Origin: Bradyrhizobium sp. NFR13
GTDB lineage: Bacteria > Pseudomonadota > Alphaproteobacteria > Rhizobiales > Xanthobacteraceae
DNA: 64,000 nt
Reading direction: 5' to 3'
NCBI RefSeq assembly: GCF_900114605.1
Contig: NZ_FOTP01000008.1
Coordinates: 1 to 64,000 of the forward strand
The stretch's first letter is position 1. Each line of letters starts with the position of its first letter. Both the position numbers and the translations under genes were made by a program. Below, one piece after another: positions 8,992 through 17,256 of the stretch. Under the pieces are notes generated by a model, which was given only the letters and a program-made list of their open reading frames with translations, did not search any database and had not been told where the DNA came from.

Positions 8992-10236
8992 ATGGCGAAA
9001 CGGACCGGCAGTGCCGATCTACCTTTGCACGGCGGACGCGTACCGCCATGGCTGGCTTCGCGCATGGCAGCGCTCGGCGCTATCGTCACCCAGGCGATCG
9101 TCCACCATTACGGTCGCGACGAATTTTTGCGGCGGCTGTCCCATCCGTTCTGGTTCCAATCCTTCGGTGCCGTGATGGGAATGGATTGGCATTCGTCGGG
9201 GATCACGACCAGCGTCATCGGTGCTCTGAAGCGTGGCTTGGGTCCGCTGCAGGACGAACTCGGTATCTACGTCTGCGGAGGTCGCGGCCAGCATTCGCGG
9301 AAAACTCCCGACGAACTTCACGCGCTCGGCGACCGTATCGGATTCGACGGGGCCGCCCTGACGCGCGCGAGCCGTCTCGTCGCCAAGGTCGATAGCGCAG
9401 CCGTCCAGGATGGCTTCGATCTCTACCTGCACGGCTTCTTCGTCACCGACGAGGGCAAATGGACGGTGGTCCAACAGGGGATGAACGGCGACAAGAAACA
9501 GGCCCGTCGCTACCATTGGCACTCCGAGCACCTCACGAGTTTCGTCGACGAACCGCATAGCGCCATCGATGGTCCGTTTCAAGGAAACGTCGTCAATCTG
9601 ACGGATGGGCGCGCCGCGCCTTCCCGGACCGCGCAACTGGACCTGCTGACGGCTTTGGGGCCCGACGGCATCGTCGACGAGTTCGCGGCGCTGACCGGCA
9701 GCGCGCCTGCTCAGCCCCTCCTGCCGCATCTCGTCATGCCGGCGCATCACGATGTCCGCTCCAGCGATCTGTTCACTCGGCGCCTTCATGGCACGCTAGC
9801 CGCGGCTACCGAGCGCGGACCACTCGACTTTCCCGAGCTGTTGCTCACGCCGGGCGTCGGCGCACGGACGGTCCGCTCGCTTGCGATGGTGGCCGAGGTC
9901 GTCCATGGCGCGCCGTACCGCTTCCGCGACCCGGCGCGGTTTTCACTCGCCCATGGAGGCAAGGATCGTCACCCGTACCCGGTGCCGATGCAGGTCTACG
10001 ACGAGACCATCCGCGTGCTGAAGAGAGCTGTCCAGAACGCCAAGCTCGGCCGAGACGAGGAGATGCAGACTCTGCAACGGCTCGACGACCAGGCTCGCCG
10101 CCTCGAACAATCGGCAAGCGGCCCGTCGTTCGAGGATTTCGTGGATGGCGAACTGGGGGCATCCCCCGCGCTCGGCGGACGATCGGTCTTCGGCTTAGTG
10201 GAGGAGCGATCTGACGCGCGGTCCGCAAAGAAATGA
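8992..10236 (+). CDS. DUF763 domain protein
   Basis: This 414-residue protein matches DUF763 along its whole length: a conserved N-terminus (GSADLPLHGGRVPPWLASRM), FWFQSFGAVMGMDWHSSGIT, GGRGQHSRKTPDELH, GFFVTDEGKWTVVQQGMN, and YHWHSEHLTSF. The family has no established reaction. Its location directly behind alkB, with a 26-base gap, suggests a link to nucleic acid repair, but this is inference. The start is the ATG at 8992, where the family alignment begins; the longer in-frame extension overlaps alkB. Confidence 0.85.
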   Translation: MAKRTGSADLPLHGGRVPPWLASRMAALGAIVTQAIVHHYGRDEFLRRLSHPFWFQSFGAVMGMDWHSSGITTSVIGALKRGLGPLQDELGIYVCGGRGQHSRKTPDELHALGDRIGFDGAALTRASRLVAKVDSAAVQDGFDLYLHGFFVTDEGKWTVVQQGMNGDKKQARRYHWHSEHLTSFVDEPHSAIDGPFQGNVVNLTDGRAAPSRTAQLDLLTALGPDGIVDEFAALTGSAPAQPLLPHLVMPAHHDVRSSDLFTRRLHGTLAAATERGPLDFPELLLTPGVGARTVRSLAMVAEVVHGAPYRFRDPARFSLAHGGKDRHPYPVPMQVYDETIRVLKRAVQNAKLGRDEEMQTLQRLDDQARRLEQSASGPSFEDFVDGELGASPALGGRSVFGLVEERSDARSAKK

Positions 10237-10249
10237 ACACCGCGCCTGC

Positions 10250-10315
10250 CGCCACCAGGTTGTGTAGGTCGCGCGCTTCAAACCTTTAACCGGATCAAAT
10301 CGCTTCCATCGCTTG
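10250..10315 (-). pseudogene. Sigma-factor (rpoH-like) fragment
   Basis: About 65 bases on the minus strand encode KRFDPVKGLKRATYTTWW, which corresponds to RFDPAKGFKLATYATWW in region 2 of the rpoH gene at 22116-22985. The two DNA segments align almost base for base. No other part of a sigma factor is visible nearby. It is an orphan scrap of an rpoH paralogue, left by a deletion or carried in by recombination. Confidence 0.65.
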
Positions 10316-10534
10316 TCTGCACCGGCTTGTAAATCTCGGCATCCACCGCGATCGAATTGATCCCGGTCGCGCACTTTTCGGCGGAGCAGTTTGGTGCATT
10401 CCCTAGCAACGCTGGAAGTGAACCTACTCCTTTTTGAGTCAGGGACTTCTTGTAAATCAAGGACTCCGACAAAATAGAGGGTGGGGACCTTTGATCCAGG
10501 TGGCGCGTTGTAAGTACCTATCGTTTCGATCATT
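10316..10534. other. No recognisable gene
   Basis: Together with the sigma scrap, about 300 bases separate DUF763 from the PAP2 remnant. Stops occur in all frames and nothing else is identifiable. Confidence 0.5.
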
Positions 10535-11174
10535 TTGGTCATGTTCAGAACCGCTAGATCGTCAGCAAGTCGCCATAACCTCGCGCCGAGTCTTCCAATC
10601 ACTCTCCGGCCAACCAGGGCGGATGTCGTGATCGCACGTTCTATCGCCCGCAACACTGCGCCGGCGCCGGAGGAAGTGGCTCGCGCCCTGACATTGGGCG
10701 CGGACGAGAAGGTCCTTCTGACTCTCGCAGCAGTCGGCTGGCTTGCCTCGCGCGGGCGCGGCCAACTGCTGCGGCGCGCGGCCAATCATGCTCTGCTGGT
10801 TACGGTCGCAGCATCGCTGCTGCCCCATGGTTTGAAACGTCTGTTCGACCAGACCAGGCCCGATCGCCGAACGGTCATCGGGCACGTCCATGGCGTTCCA
10901 TGTTCCGGCAAACGTGAAGATGCCTTGCCATCCGGCCACGCGCTCCACATGGGCGCATTGGCATCCGCTTCCGGCGCGTTGCCGACCGGCCCCCCGCTGC
11001 GCCCTCCGCACGCTTGCGATTGGCCTCTCGCTGACGCGCGTGGTGGTCCCGGCGCACTGGGCGAGCGACGTCGGCGCCGGCTTCGCGCTGGGGGCAATTC
11101 TCGAACGTGCCGTCCGGCTGTGGGCTGGCTATCCGGGCGAAGCGTCAACGGAGGACGATCATGCCAATCCTTGA
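10535..11174 (+). pseudogene. PAP2-family membrane phosphatase, frameshifted
   Basis: Two frames together give a PAP2 (type 2 phosphatidic acid phosphatase) protein. Motif 1 is KRLFDQTRPDR and motif 2 is ALPSGHALHMG in the first frame. After a shift near 10980, motif 3 TRVVVPAHWASD follows in the second frame, ending at 11174. All catalytic motifs are conserved, so the break is recent or is a sequencing error. The start is uncertain. The end overlaps the cupin gene start, indicating an operon PAP2-cupin-DUF3147-DUF3147. Confidence 0.75.
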
Positions 11175-11766
11175 AGACCTGAAAGGATACGCAGAGCGCG
11201 CCACCGGTCTGCGGCGCCCCGGCAAGCGGAAGGCCGTGGACGCAACGCGAATACGAAAGCCTCACCGGGTCCGCTTCAAGGATGACGGTCTCATTCCAAA
11301 CCATCCGCGGTGGCCGCTGATCATCTATCGAAGCGCTGTCGCTCTCGATGATCGCCATGATCCCGCGGCCGTCATCGAAGACCTGTTCGAAGCGAACGGA
11401 TGGGGAGACACCTGGCGCGATGGCATCTACGACTACGTGCACTATCACTCGAGAATCCATGAGGTGCTCGGCATCGCGCGCGGTAAGGGCCGTGTTCGGT
11501 TTGGCGGTAAGAAGGGGAGGATCTTTACGCTGAAACCTGGCGATGTCGCCGTTCTGCCCGCCGGCACGGGTCATCAGTGCCTTTCAGCCGACAGCGAGTT
11601 CCTCGTCATCGGGGCCTACCCGCCAACCGGCACTTACGACGAGTGCTCGATCGTCGAGGACCGTCTGCGGACGCTGAAAGCCATCCCCAAAGTGCCGGTA
11701 CCGCGGAGGGATCCGGTTTATGGGGTCGGCGGACCGCTCTTGAAACTCTGGAAGAGAGCGCAATGA
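11161..11766 (+). CDS. Cupin-domain protein
   Basis: This 201-residue protein has a single cupin barrel. The metal-site segment IYDYVHYHSRIHEVLGIARG supplies His residues and a Glu, and the second cupin motif is LKPGDVAVLPAGTGHQCL. It resembles cupins of unknown substrate common in rhizobial stress clusters. The ATG at 11161 has a good ribosome binding site (GGAGG) and overlaps the end of the PAP2 frame. Its stop overlaps the next gene's start (ATGA), so the genes are translationally coupled. Confidence 0.85.
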   Translation: MPILEDLKGYAERATGLRRPGKRKAVDATRIRKPHRVRFKDDGLIPNHPRWPLIIYRSAVALDDRHDPAAVIEDLFEANGWGDTWRDGIYDYVHYHSRIHEVLGIARGKGRVRFGGKKGRIFTLKPGDVAVLPAGTGHQCLSADSEFLVIGAYPPTGTYDECSIVEDRLRTLKAIPKVPVPRRDPVYGVGGPLLKLWKRAQ

Positions 11767-12110
11767 CCGAATACGTCATTCGCTTCCTCGTTGGTGGCGT
11801 CGTCGTATCGGCTTTCGCGATGCTTGGAGATATTCTGCGCCCGAAGAGCTTCGCCGGCTTGTTCGGGGCAGCGCCCTCTGTCGCACTCGCTACACTTGGG
11901 ATCGCGGTGTATCAGCACGGCACCGGTTATGCCGCCTTACAAACGCAGGCGATGATCGCAGGAGCGATTGCGCTCGCCATCTACAGTGTCGTCGTCTGCC
12001 AACTCCTTGTTCGCGCGAAATTGCGAGCGGTGACGGCTACGTTGTTGTCACTGGCCGCTTGGCTAATTGTCGCCTTCGGGCTGTTGATCTTCGCCGGAGG
12101 TCAGACATGA
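11763..12110 (+). CDS. DUF3147-type small membrane protein
   Basis: This 115-residue protein has four hydrophobic segments (about 5-22, 28-48, 58-80 and 88-110) and the pattern of DUF3147 inner membrane proteins, beginning YVIRFLVGGVVVSAFAMLGD and including PKSFAGLFGAAPSVALAT. The function of the family is unknown. The ATG at 11763 overlaps the cupin stop and the stop overlaps the next start (ATGA). A similar protein follows directly. Confidence 0.75.
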   Translation: MTEYVIRFLVGGVVVSAFAMLGDILRPKSFAGLFGAAPSVALATLGIAVYQHGTGYAALQTQAMIAGAIALAIYSVVVCQLLVRAKLRAVTATLLSLAAWLIVAFGLLIFAGGQT

Positions 12111-12538
12111 ACCCGATCCGTTTTTCGCCGTCATCTCTCAAGCAAGGACGATGGTACGAATACCTGATCCGCTTCGCGCTCGGCGGCGCGGCGACCGTCT
12201 TCACCGGCATTGTCAGCAGCCGTTACGGGGCATCCATCGGAGGGCTCTTTCTCGCCCTTCCAGCCATCTTTTGCGCCAGCGCCACGCTAATCGAGAAGCA
12301 CGAAATCCGTCGAAAGATGAAAGCGGGCCTCGCCGGCGAGCGCCGTGGGCAAATGACGGCGGCGGTAGATTCCAGCGGCGCTGCGCTGGGCGCGATAGGG
12401 ATGGTGGCCTTTTCGATCGTCTTTTCGTTGATCGCAGAGGCTAGCGCCGCGATTGCCTTCAGTGGCGCGTCGTTTGCCTGGCTGACTATTTCGGTCTCTG
12501 CATGGTACTTGTGGCGCAAAACGCGCTTCATACGGTGA
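12107..12538 (+). CDS. DUF3147-like small membrane protein, second copy
   Basis: This 143-residue protein repeats the layout of its neighbour: YLIRFALGGAATVFTGIV, then GASIGGLFLALPAIFCASAT, then two more hydrophobic helices. A charged loop (about 66-85) separates the two halves. It is probably a paralogue or a partner in a membrane heteromer, since the genes overlap by four bases. It ends the cupin operon. Function is unknown. Confidence 0.7.
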   Translation: MNPIRFSPSSLKQGRWYEYLIRFALGGAATVFTGIVSSRYGASIGGLFLALPAIFCASATLIEKHEIRRKMKAGLAGERRGQMTAAVDSSGAALGAIGMVAFSIVFSLIAEASAAIAFSGASFAWLTISVSAWYLWRKTRFIR

Positions 12539-12601
12539 GTGCGCACTGAACAGGAGTCAGCGGCTCGTTGATTCGACGAGGCCGCGGAGTTACCAGCCGC
12601 A

Positions 12602-13117
12602 TCACGCCGCGGTTGACGCTTTGGCGTTAACGCCCTTGCGCAACGCCACGGTGTTAAGCTTGGTGTTCGCCGCCTTCTCCTCATTTAAATTGGTGGTGAG
12701 AAAACGCACGATCTCGTCGTGGCCGAGCTCCTCGGCCCAGGCGATCAACGTGCCGTAACGGCAGATTTCATAGTGTTCGACAGCCTGAGCGCAAGCGACA
12801 ATGGCGGCATCGAGCACGGCCTTGTCCTCGATCTCACCCGCAATCTCGTCGGCCTCCTTGATGATTCCGTCGATGGCCGGACACTGCGCCCCGCTGGCTT
12901 CCTTACCCAATTTTTCAAACACCTTCTGAAGCCGCTGGACCTGCCTGTTGGTCTCTTCGAGATGGGCTTTCAAACCAACGACAAGATTACGGTTGGTTGC
13001 CTTGTCGATCATTTTGGGTAGCGATTTGACGATTTGCTGCTCCGCGTAGTAGATGTCTTGCAATCCATGGATCAGCAAGTCCTCCATCGATTTTATGTCC
13101 TTGGTGAAGATTCCCAT
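12602..13117 (-). CDS. Ferritin-like DUF892 (YciE/YciF) protein
   Basis: This 171-residue four-helix protein is of the YciE/YciF family: MGIFTKDIKSMEDLLIHGLQ, DIYYAEQQIVKSLPKMI, then AHLEETNRQVQRL and AVEHYEICRYGTLIAWAEEL. Glu and His positions typical of ferritin-like metal sites are retained. These proteins are linked to stress tolerance. The Met at 13117 follows AAGGAGG. An EcfG-type promoter lies 31-55 bases upstream (13148-13172), which predicts control by the general stress response. Confidence 0.88.
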   Translation of the reverse strand: MGIFTKDIKSMEDLLIHGLQDIYYAEQQIVKSLPKMIDKATNRNLVVGLKAHLEETNRQVQRLQKVFEKLGKEASGAQCPAIDGIIKEADEIAGEIEDKAVLDAAIVACAQAVEHYEICRYGTLIAWAEELGHDEIVRFLTTNLNEEKAANTKLNTVALRKGVNAKASTAA

Positions 13118-13118
13118 T

Positions 13119-13454
13119 TTAATGCCTCCTTTCGTGACGACAAATGGAACGCCGCTGGCCGCTGACCGTTCCATTCGCGACGATAACGCGAGAGAACCGA
13201 ATGGCCGACCGTGAATAACCCTTTGCCGTCCGGCCGCCGCGAGGCTGTTCGATCCCGTTGTGCACGCTAATCTCCAGCCCAGCCTCCACCAGCGCCTCAA
13301 TCGCGCACTTGGCTATCTGCTTAGCTTCCTCCGCATCGATCTCTTGCTCCGAACGTTCCTTGAAACACTCGCGGATCGCCGTTGCAATTATCGAAATCAC
13401 CTGATGCTGATCGACCACTCTCTTACGCTCCGTGCTGCATTGGATCGTTTGCAC
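13119..13454 (-). CDS. Small conserved-looking hypothetical protein
   Basis: The first about 65 residues look like real protein, with helix-forming, acidic sequence (IISIIATAIRECFKERSEQE, IDAEEAKQIAKCAIEALVEA). The last about 35 residues are Arg-rich and run through the DUF892 promoter, so the tail may have been extended by a mutation. The ATG at 13454 starts the frame. I do not recognise a family. It sits between two stress genes on the same strand. Confidence 0.5.
   Translation of the reverse strand: MQTIQCSTERKRVVDQHQVISIIATAIRECFKERSEQEIDAEEAKQIAKCAIEALVEAGLEISVHNGIEQPRGGRTAKGYSRSAIRFSRVIVANGTVSGQRRSICRHERRH
13148..13172 (-). promoter_or_regulatory. EcfG-type general stress promoter for the DUF892 gene
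   Basis: On the minus strand GGAAC (13172-13168) and CGTT (13151-13148) are separated by exactly 16 bases, matching the EcfG consensus of alphaproteobacteria. It lies just upstream of the DUF892 start at 13117. Confidence 0.7.
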
Positions 13455-13512
13455 GTAACTTCAAGGCGCCTCAATCAAATATATTCTCTCACAGTGCGTA
13501 AGCCGAAATGGG

Positions 13513-13543
13513 AATGGCCCGACTCGCCGGAAGCCGGGCCATT
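13513..13543 (-). terminator. Hairpin terminator after the PRC-barrel gene
   Basis: AATGGCCCG (13513-13521) and CGGGCCATT (13535-13543) form a 9-bp perfect stem with a 13-base loop, five bases past the stop of the PRC-barrel gene on the minus strand. There is only a weak T-run. Confidence 0.6.
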
Positions 13544-13547
13544 TCAT

Positions 13548-14078
13548 TCAGTATTTGAACTGCGGCATCGCCTTGAGCTGATCCTTGGTGGCGTTGAAGA
13601 CCACATGATCGGGATACCAATTGGCGCTGCGCGACGAGCTGGAAGCCGAGCCAGTTGTCGCCGTCCGCCCACTACTGTCGGGCGCCGTGGCGGCATTACT
13701 GTCAGCACGCGTCGCCGGAGCGGCGGCAGGCCGGTCCGAGGCAGCACTCGCCGATCGCACCGGTTCGTTTACCCATTTCAGTTTGTCGTAGCCGACGGCC
13801 ACATAGTGCTCTCCCATTCCCAGGAAGCCACCGACGCCGATAATTACGTTTGCGACCTTGCCTGATTTATCGAGAATGATTTCGTTAATGTCGCCAATCT
13901 TTTCGTTGGCATCGTTATAGACGTCAACGCCAACAAGCTTGGATGCGCGCCACTCACCTTCGTGGCGGGCAGCCGCCGGAGTTGCGGCATCGGTCCGGGG
14001 AGTTGGGGTTTGCGCAACCGCGGCACCTGTAATAAGGGCGGTTATCACCACGGCCGATGCTAGATATTTGGAAATCAT
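13548..14078 (-). CDS. Exported PRC-barrel domain protein
   Basis: This 176-residue protein starts with a signal peptide (MISKYLASAVVITALITGAA, cleaved near AVAQ). A PRC-barrel follows (EWRASKLVGVDVYNDANEKI, GDINEIILDKSGKVANVIIG, GMGEHYVAVGYDKL), then a low-complexity Ala/Ser/Thr-rich linker and a conserved end (ATKDQLKAMPQF). Such periplasmic proteins are frequent in rhizobia, and their role is unknown. The Met at 14078 was chosen because it directly precedes the signal peptide and has the site CTGGAGG. An EcfG-like promoter lies at 14113-14137. Confidence 0.85.
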   Translation of the reverse strand: MISKYLASAVVITALITGAAVAQTPTPRTDAATPAAARHEGEWRASKLVGVDVYNDANEKIGDINEIILDKSGKVANVIIGVGGFLGMGEHYVAVGYDKLKWVNEPVRSASAASDRPAAAPATRADSNAATAPDSSGRTATTGSASSSSRSANWYPDHVVFNATKDQLKAMPQFKY

Positions 14079-14112
14079 GATTCTTTCCTCCAGGTTCATG
14101 ATGCGCGCATGC

Positions 14113-14137
14113 AACTACAATAGTGAGATTTTGTTCC
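14113..14137 (-). promoter_or_regulatory. EcfG-like promoter for the PRC-barrel gene
   Basis: On the minus strand GGAAC (14137-14133) is followed after 16 bases by AGTT (14116-14113), one mismatch from the EcfG -10 CGTT. It lies 35 bases upstream of the PRC-barrel start. Confidence 0.5.
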
Positions 14138-14335
14138 CTTCACATTGTCGAAGAAGATCAGCAACAAGCATCGGGCGCTTCCAGTTACCGTTGTCCCCGG
14201 TAACTTTTTCGGACAACGAAACACTGTTCGGGCGATCAACAACCCCACACTGGTGCGCTGGAACGTCCGATCGGGATTTCCATTAAATCAACGCGGCGCA
14301 ACCCGTGCCATTAACTCGCGCATCGGTGGACAGAG

Positions 14336-16138
14336 GTGTTGGTCCCGGCTGGCTCGGCGTTCTCAGACTTTTTGATCGGCGCAATTATCGTCGCCGCCCT
14401 TTATTTTGCGCGGGAAATCCTCGTCCCGATCGCACTTGCCATTCTCCTCAGTTTCGTCTTGTCGCCCCTCGTCAGGGCGCTTCAGCGCCTGAACCTTCCG
14501 CGATCGATTGCGGTGCTCGGTGCTGTTAGCCTGGCAGTGGCTATCACTTTCAGTCTTGCGGCAATGGTCATAGTCGAGGTCAACCAACTCGCAAATGATC
14601 TTCCGCGCTATCAATCCACACTGAGCGAAAAGATCCATGGCCTGCGGGATAGGGCAGGCAGCGTTAGCGTGCTCAAGAATGCCTCCAGCCTGCTGAAGGA
14701 TTTAAACAAGGAGTTGCGATCACCCGGAAGTAACGACGATCAAACGGGCAAGTCCTCATTGTCGGACGGTCCAGCAAAAAACCCCATTCCGGTTGAGATC
14801 CATCAGCCGGATCCGGGCGCGTCCGAGGCACTCATCGCAGTGTTGCGGCCACTCGCCGCCCCCTTTACCACCGCGGGAATCGTGGTGATTTTCCTTTTGT
14901 TCTTCCTGTTTCAAAGAGAGGACCTACGCGACCGGTTCATCCGACTGCTTGGTAGCGAGGATTTGGAGCGCACCACGACCGCGCTCGATGACGCAGGGCA
15001 GCGCTTGGGCAAGCTTCTCCTCACCCAACTCGTTTTGAATGCGACATTTGGTGTGCTTATCGGAGTGGGGTTGGTCGTTATCGGGGTCCCGAATTCGCCT
15101 CTGTTAGGGCTGCTGGCGACGATCCTTCGGTTCATACCCTATATCGGGGCGATCCTCGCAGCTGGCTTGCCAATTTTCTTAGCCGCTGCGGTAGGGAGTG
15201 ATTGGACGATGACCTTGTGGACAATCGCCTTGTTCGCGGTGGTGGAACCGCTGATTGGGCAGGCTGTAGAGCCACTACTCTGTGGGCGAAGCGCCGGTTT
15301 GTCACCGGTTGCCGTGGTAGTGGCCGCTTCGTTCTGGACATGGCTGTGGGGACCGCTAGGGCTTTTGCTGTCGACTCCGCTCACGCTTTGTCTGGTCGTT
15401 TTCGCAAGGCATGTCGACCGTCTCCAATTTATCGACGTTCTACTGGGGGATCAGCCGGCGCTGACGCCCCAACAGACCGCATACCAACGCATGCTCGCCG
15501 GGGATCCGATTGAGGCAATCGAGCAGGCACGGTCGTTCCTAAAGGGTAGGACCGCAGTGGCTTACTACGAAGAGATTCTGCTTGGTGCCTTACGATTGGC
15601 TGAAGCCGATGCGGCGCAGGGGCGGCTGGACGATGCAAGGGTCAAGAACATCCACGAGACAGTTTCCGAGATCATTGAAGATATTGGCTCGCACGAAATC
15701 ACTGACGGAAAGGCGGTTGGTGAAGCGCCCGCTAAAGAGGGAAAGATTGTTAGCATCGACGGGCGCAAGCTAATCAAGCCGGTTTTCTGCATACCGGGAC
15801 TGGGGCGGCTCGACGGTTGCGCGGCGCTGATTGTCGCAGATGCGCTAAAACGTGCGGGATTCAATGCCCATGTTTCCGGTGCCGCGATTGGGATTGACGT
15901 CGGCAACGCGGAAACGATCTGCATCTGTTTTCTCGAGCAAGTGTCGGACGCGCGGGCGTCGTTTACCGTCCGAAAGTTTTCCCGACGCGTACCTTCGGCG
16001 GAGATCATCGTTTGTCGGTTGGGGAGTACGTTTGAGGCTGAGAAGGAGCAACAGAGCGATGATGGACAGCGCTCGCTGGCGGCGGTTGTCGCCGCGGTTG
16101 CCAAAGGATCGAGCGTCAAAACGCGTCGGGAACAATAG
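14336..16138 (+). CDS. AI-2E family transporter with long C-terminal domain
   Basis: This 600-residue membrane protein belongs to the AI-2E/UPF0118 family. It has paired N-terminal helices (LIGAIIVAALYFAREILVPI), a periplasmic-type region at about 80-175, and the conserved core (LLGLLATILRFIPYIGAILA, WGPLGLLLSTPLTLCLVVFA). The usual length is about 350-400 residues. Here about 200 extra residues follow, including AYQRMLAGDPIEAIEQARSF and a helix-rich soluble region. Similar extended forms occur in rhizobia. The GTG at 14336 is taken as start. A weak EcfG-like site (GGAAC-N16-CATT, 14260-14284) lies upstream. Confidence 0.8.
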   Translation: MLVPAGSAFSDFLIGAIIVAALYFAREILVPIALAILLSFVLSPLVRALQRLNLPRSIAVLGAVSLAVAITFSLAAMVIVEVNQLANDLPRYQSTLSEKIHGLRDRAGSVSVLKNASSLLKDLNKELRSPGSNDDQTGKSSLSDGPAKNPIPVEIHQPDPGASEALIAVLRPLAAPFTTAGIVVIFLLFFLFQREDLRDRFIRLLGSEDLERTTTALDDAGQRLGKLLLTQLVLNATFGVLIGVGLVVIGVPNSPLLGLLATILRFIPYIGAILAAGLPIFLAAAVGSDWTMTLWTIALFAVVEPLIGQAVEPLLCGRSAGLSPVAVVVAASFWTWLWGPLGLLLSTPLTLCLVVFARHVDRLQFIDVLLGDQPALTPQQTAYQRMLAGDPIEAIEQARSFLKGRTAVAYYEEILLGALRLAEADAAQGRLDDARVKNIHETVSEIIEDIGSHEITDGKAVGEAPAKEGKIVSIDGRKLIKPVFCIPGLGRLDGCAALIVADALKRAGFNAHVSGAAIGIDVGNAETICICFLEQVSDARASFTVRKFSRRVPSAEIIVCRLGSTFEAEKEQQSDDGQRSLAAVVAAVAKGSSVKTRREQ

Positions 16139-16302
16139 GTAATATTCGAGAGTTTGGAACTGGCGACGCGAAACCCTTGAGTAGGCGGAGTGAGGTGACG
16201 AATGCCGAACAACCGCACCGCCTGACCTCTGCCGCTGCTTACTTAATCGAACGAACGGCGCTGAGGGACAGCGAATTGGCGACGCACGTGCGAGATTAAC
16301 TT

Positions 16303-17187
16303 ATGTCGGCGGTGTGGAGAGTTCTTAAGTCGGCTGTTCGCGGCTATATCGCCAACGAATCCCTGACTCGCGGCGCAGCCATTTCCTTTTACGCCGTCAC
16401 CTCCCTGACCCCCGTTCTTCTCATTGTCGTGTCCGTTGCCGGTATTGCTTTCGGAAACGACGTGGTGCGCGAGGGTCTGATCGGGGAAATAGGTGGCGTT
16501 CTCGGGCAAGAAAGTGGTCAATTAGTCAAATCGATGCTCGCCAAGTCGAGCGATCCGAAAACCGGAACGTCGGCGACGGTCTTCGGAATCGTCATGCTTC
16601 TCGTCACGGCTTCGGGCGTCTTCGGAGAAATGCAATCCGCGTTGAACGCGACCTGGCAGGCTGAAGCGCCGGACGAGCCTTTTTTCTCACTGATCAGGAG
16701 CCGGGCCACGAGTCTCGGATTGGTTGGCGCCCTCGGCTTTCTGTTGATGGTTTCGCTTGCTGTAAGCACCGCTCTCTCGGGACTTGCTGACTATCTCGGC
16801 GGCAGGAACGTGCTGGCGCCTATCATTCTGTCGATCATTAACACGGTGGTGTCGGTTGGACTGTTCACGGCGCTGTTTGCAGCCATCTATAAAGTTCTGC
16901 CGGACACGCCCATCGCATGGCGGGACGTGCGGACCGGCGCGCTTTTGACAGCGTTAATGTTCACGACAGGAAAAAGTCTTATCGGCTGGTATCTGGGAAC
17001 GACGGCCACGAGTTCGGGCAGTGGTGCGGCAGGCGCCCTGCTCGTGATCCTGCTCTGGACGTACTATTCCGCACAAATATTCCTGTTCGGATCCGAGGTG
17101 ACCAAGGCGATCGCTGATGCGCGATCGGATAACACCAAAGCCGCGACTCTTCCGAAAACGCCTCGGCAAATGCGATCGACGCGCTGA
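16303..17187 (+). CDS. YihY/BrkB family inner membrane protein
   Basis: This 294-residue protein has about six membrane helices and the YihY/BrkB pattern: ESLTRGAAISFYAVTSLTPV near the N-terminus, then STALSGLADYLGG, YKVLPDTPIAWRDVRTGALL and GSGAAGALLVILLWTYYSAQ. The length and full topology are normal. Function is not settled; the family was once called RNase BN in error. It follows the AI-2E gene in the same direction with a gap of about 165 bases. Confidence 0.87.
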   Translation: MSAVWRVLKSAVRGYIANESLTRGAAISFYAVTSLTPVLLIVVSVAGIAFGNDVVREGLIGEIGGVLGQESGQLVKSMLAKSSDPKTGTSATVFGIVMLLVTASGVFGEMQSALNATWQAEAPDEPFFSLIRSRATSLGLVGALGFLLMVSLAVSTALSGLADYLGGRNVLAPIILSIINTVVSVGLFTALFAAIYKVLPDTPIAWRDVRTGALLTALMFTTGKSLIGWYLGTTATSSGSGAAGALLVILLWTYYSAQIFLFGSEVTKAIADARSDNTKAATLPKTPRQMRSTR

Positions 17188-17256
17188 GCGGTCGCTTCAT
17201 AAATTCAACTGTCTGTCGGGCCCCGGTTTACGCGAGCGGTCGGCTGGTGTCCGCTG

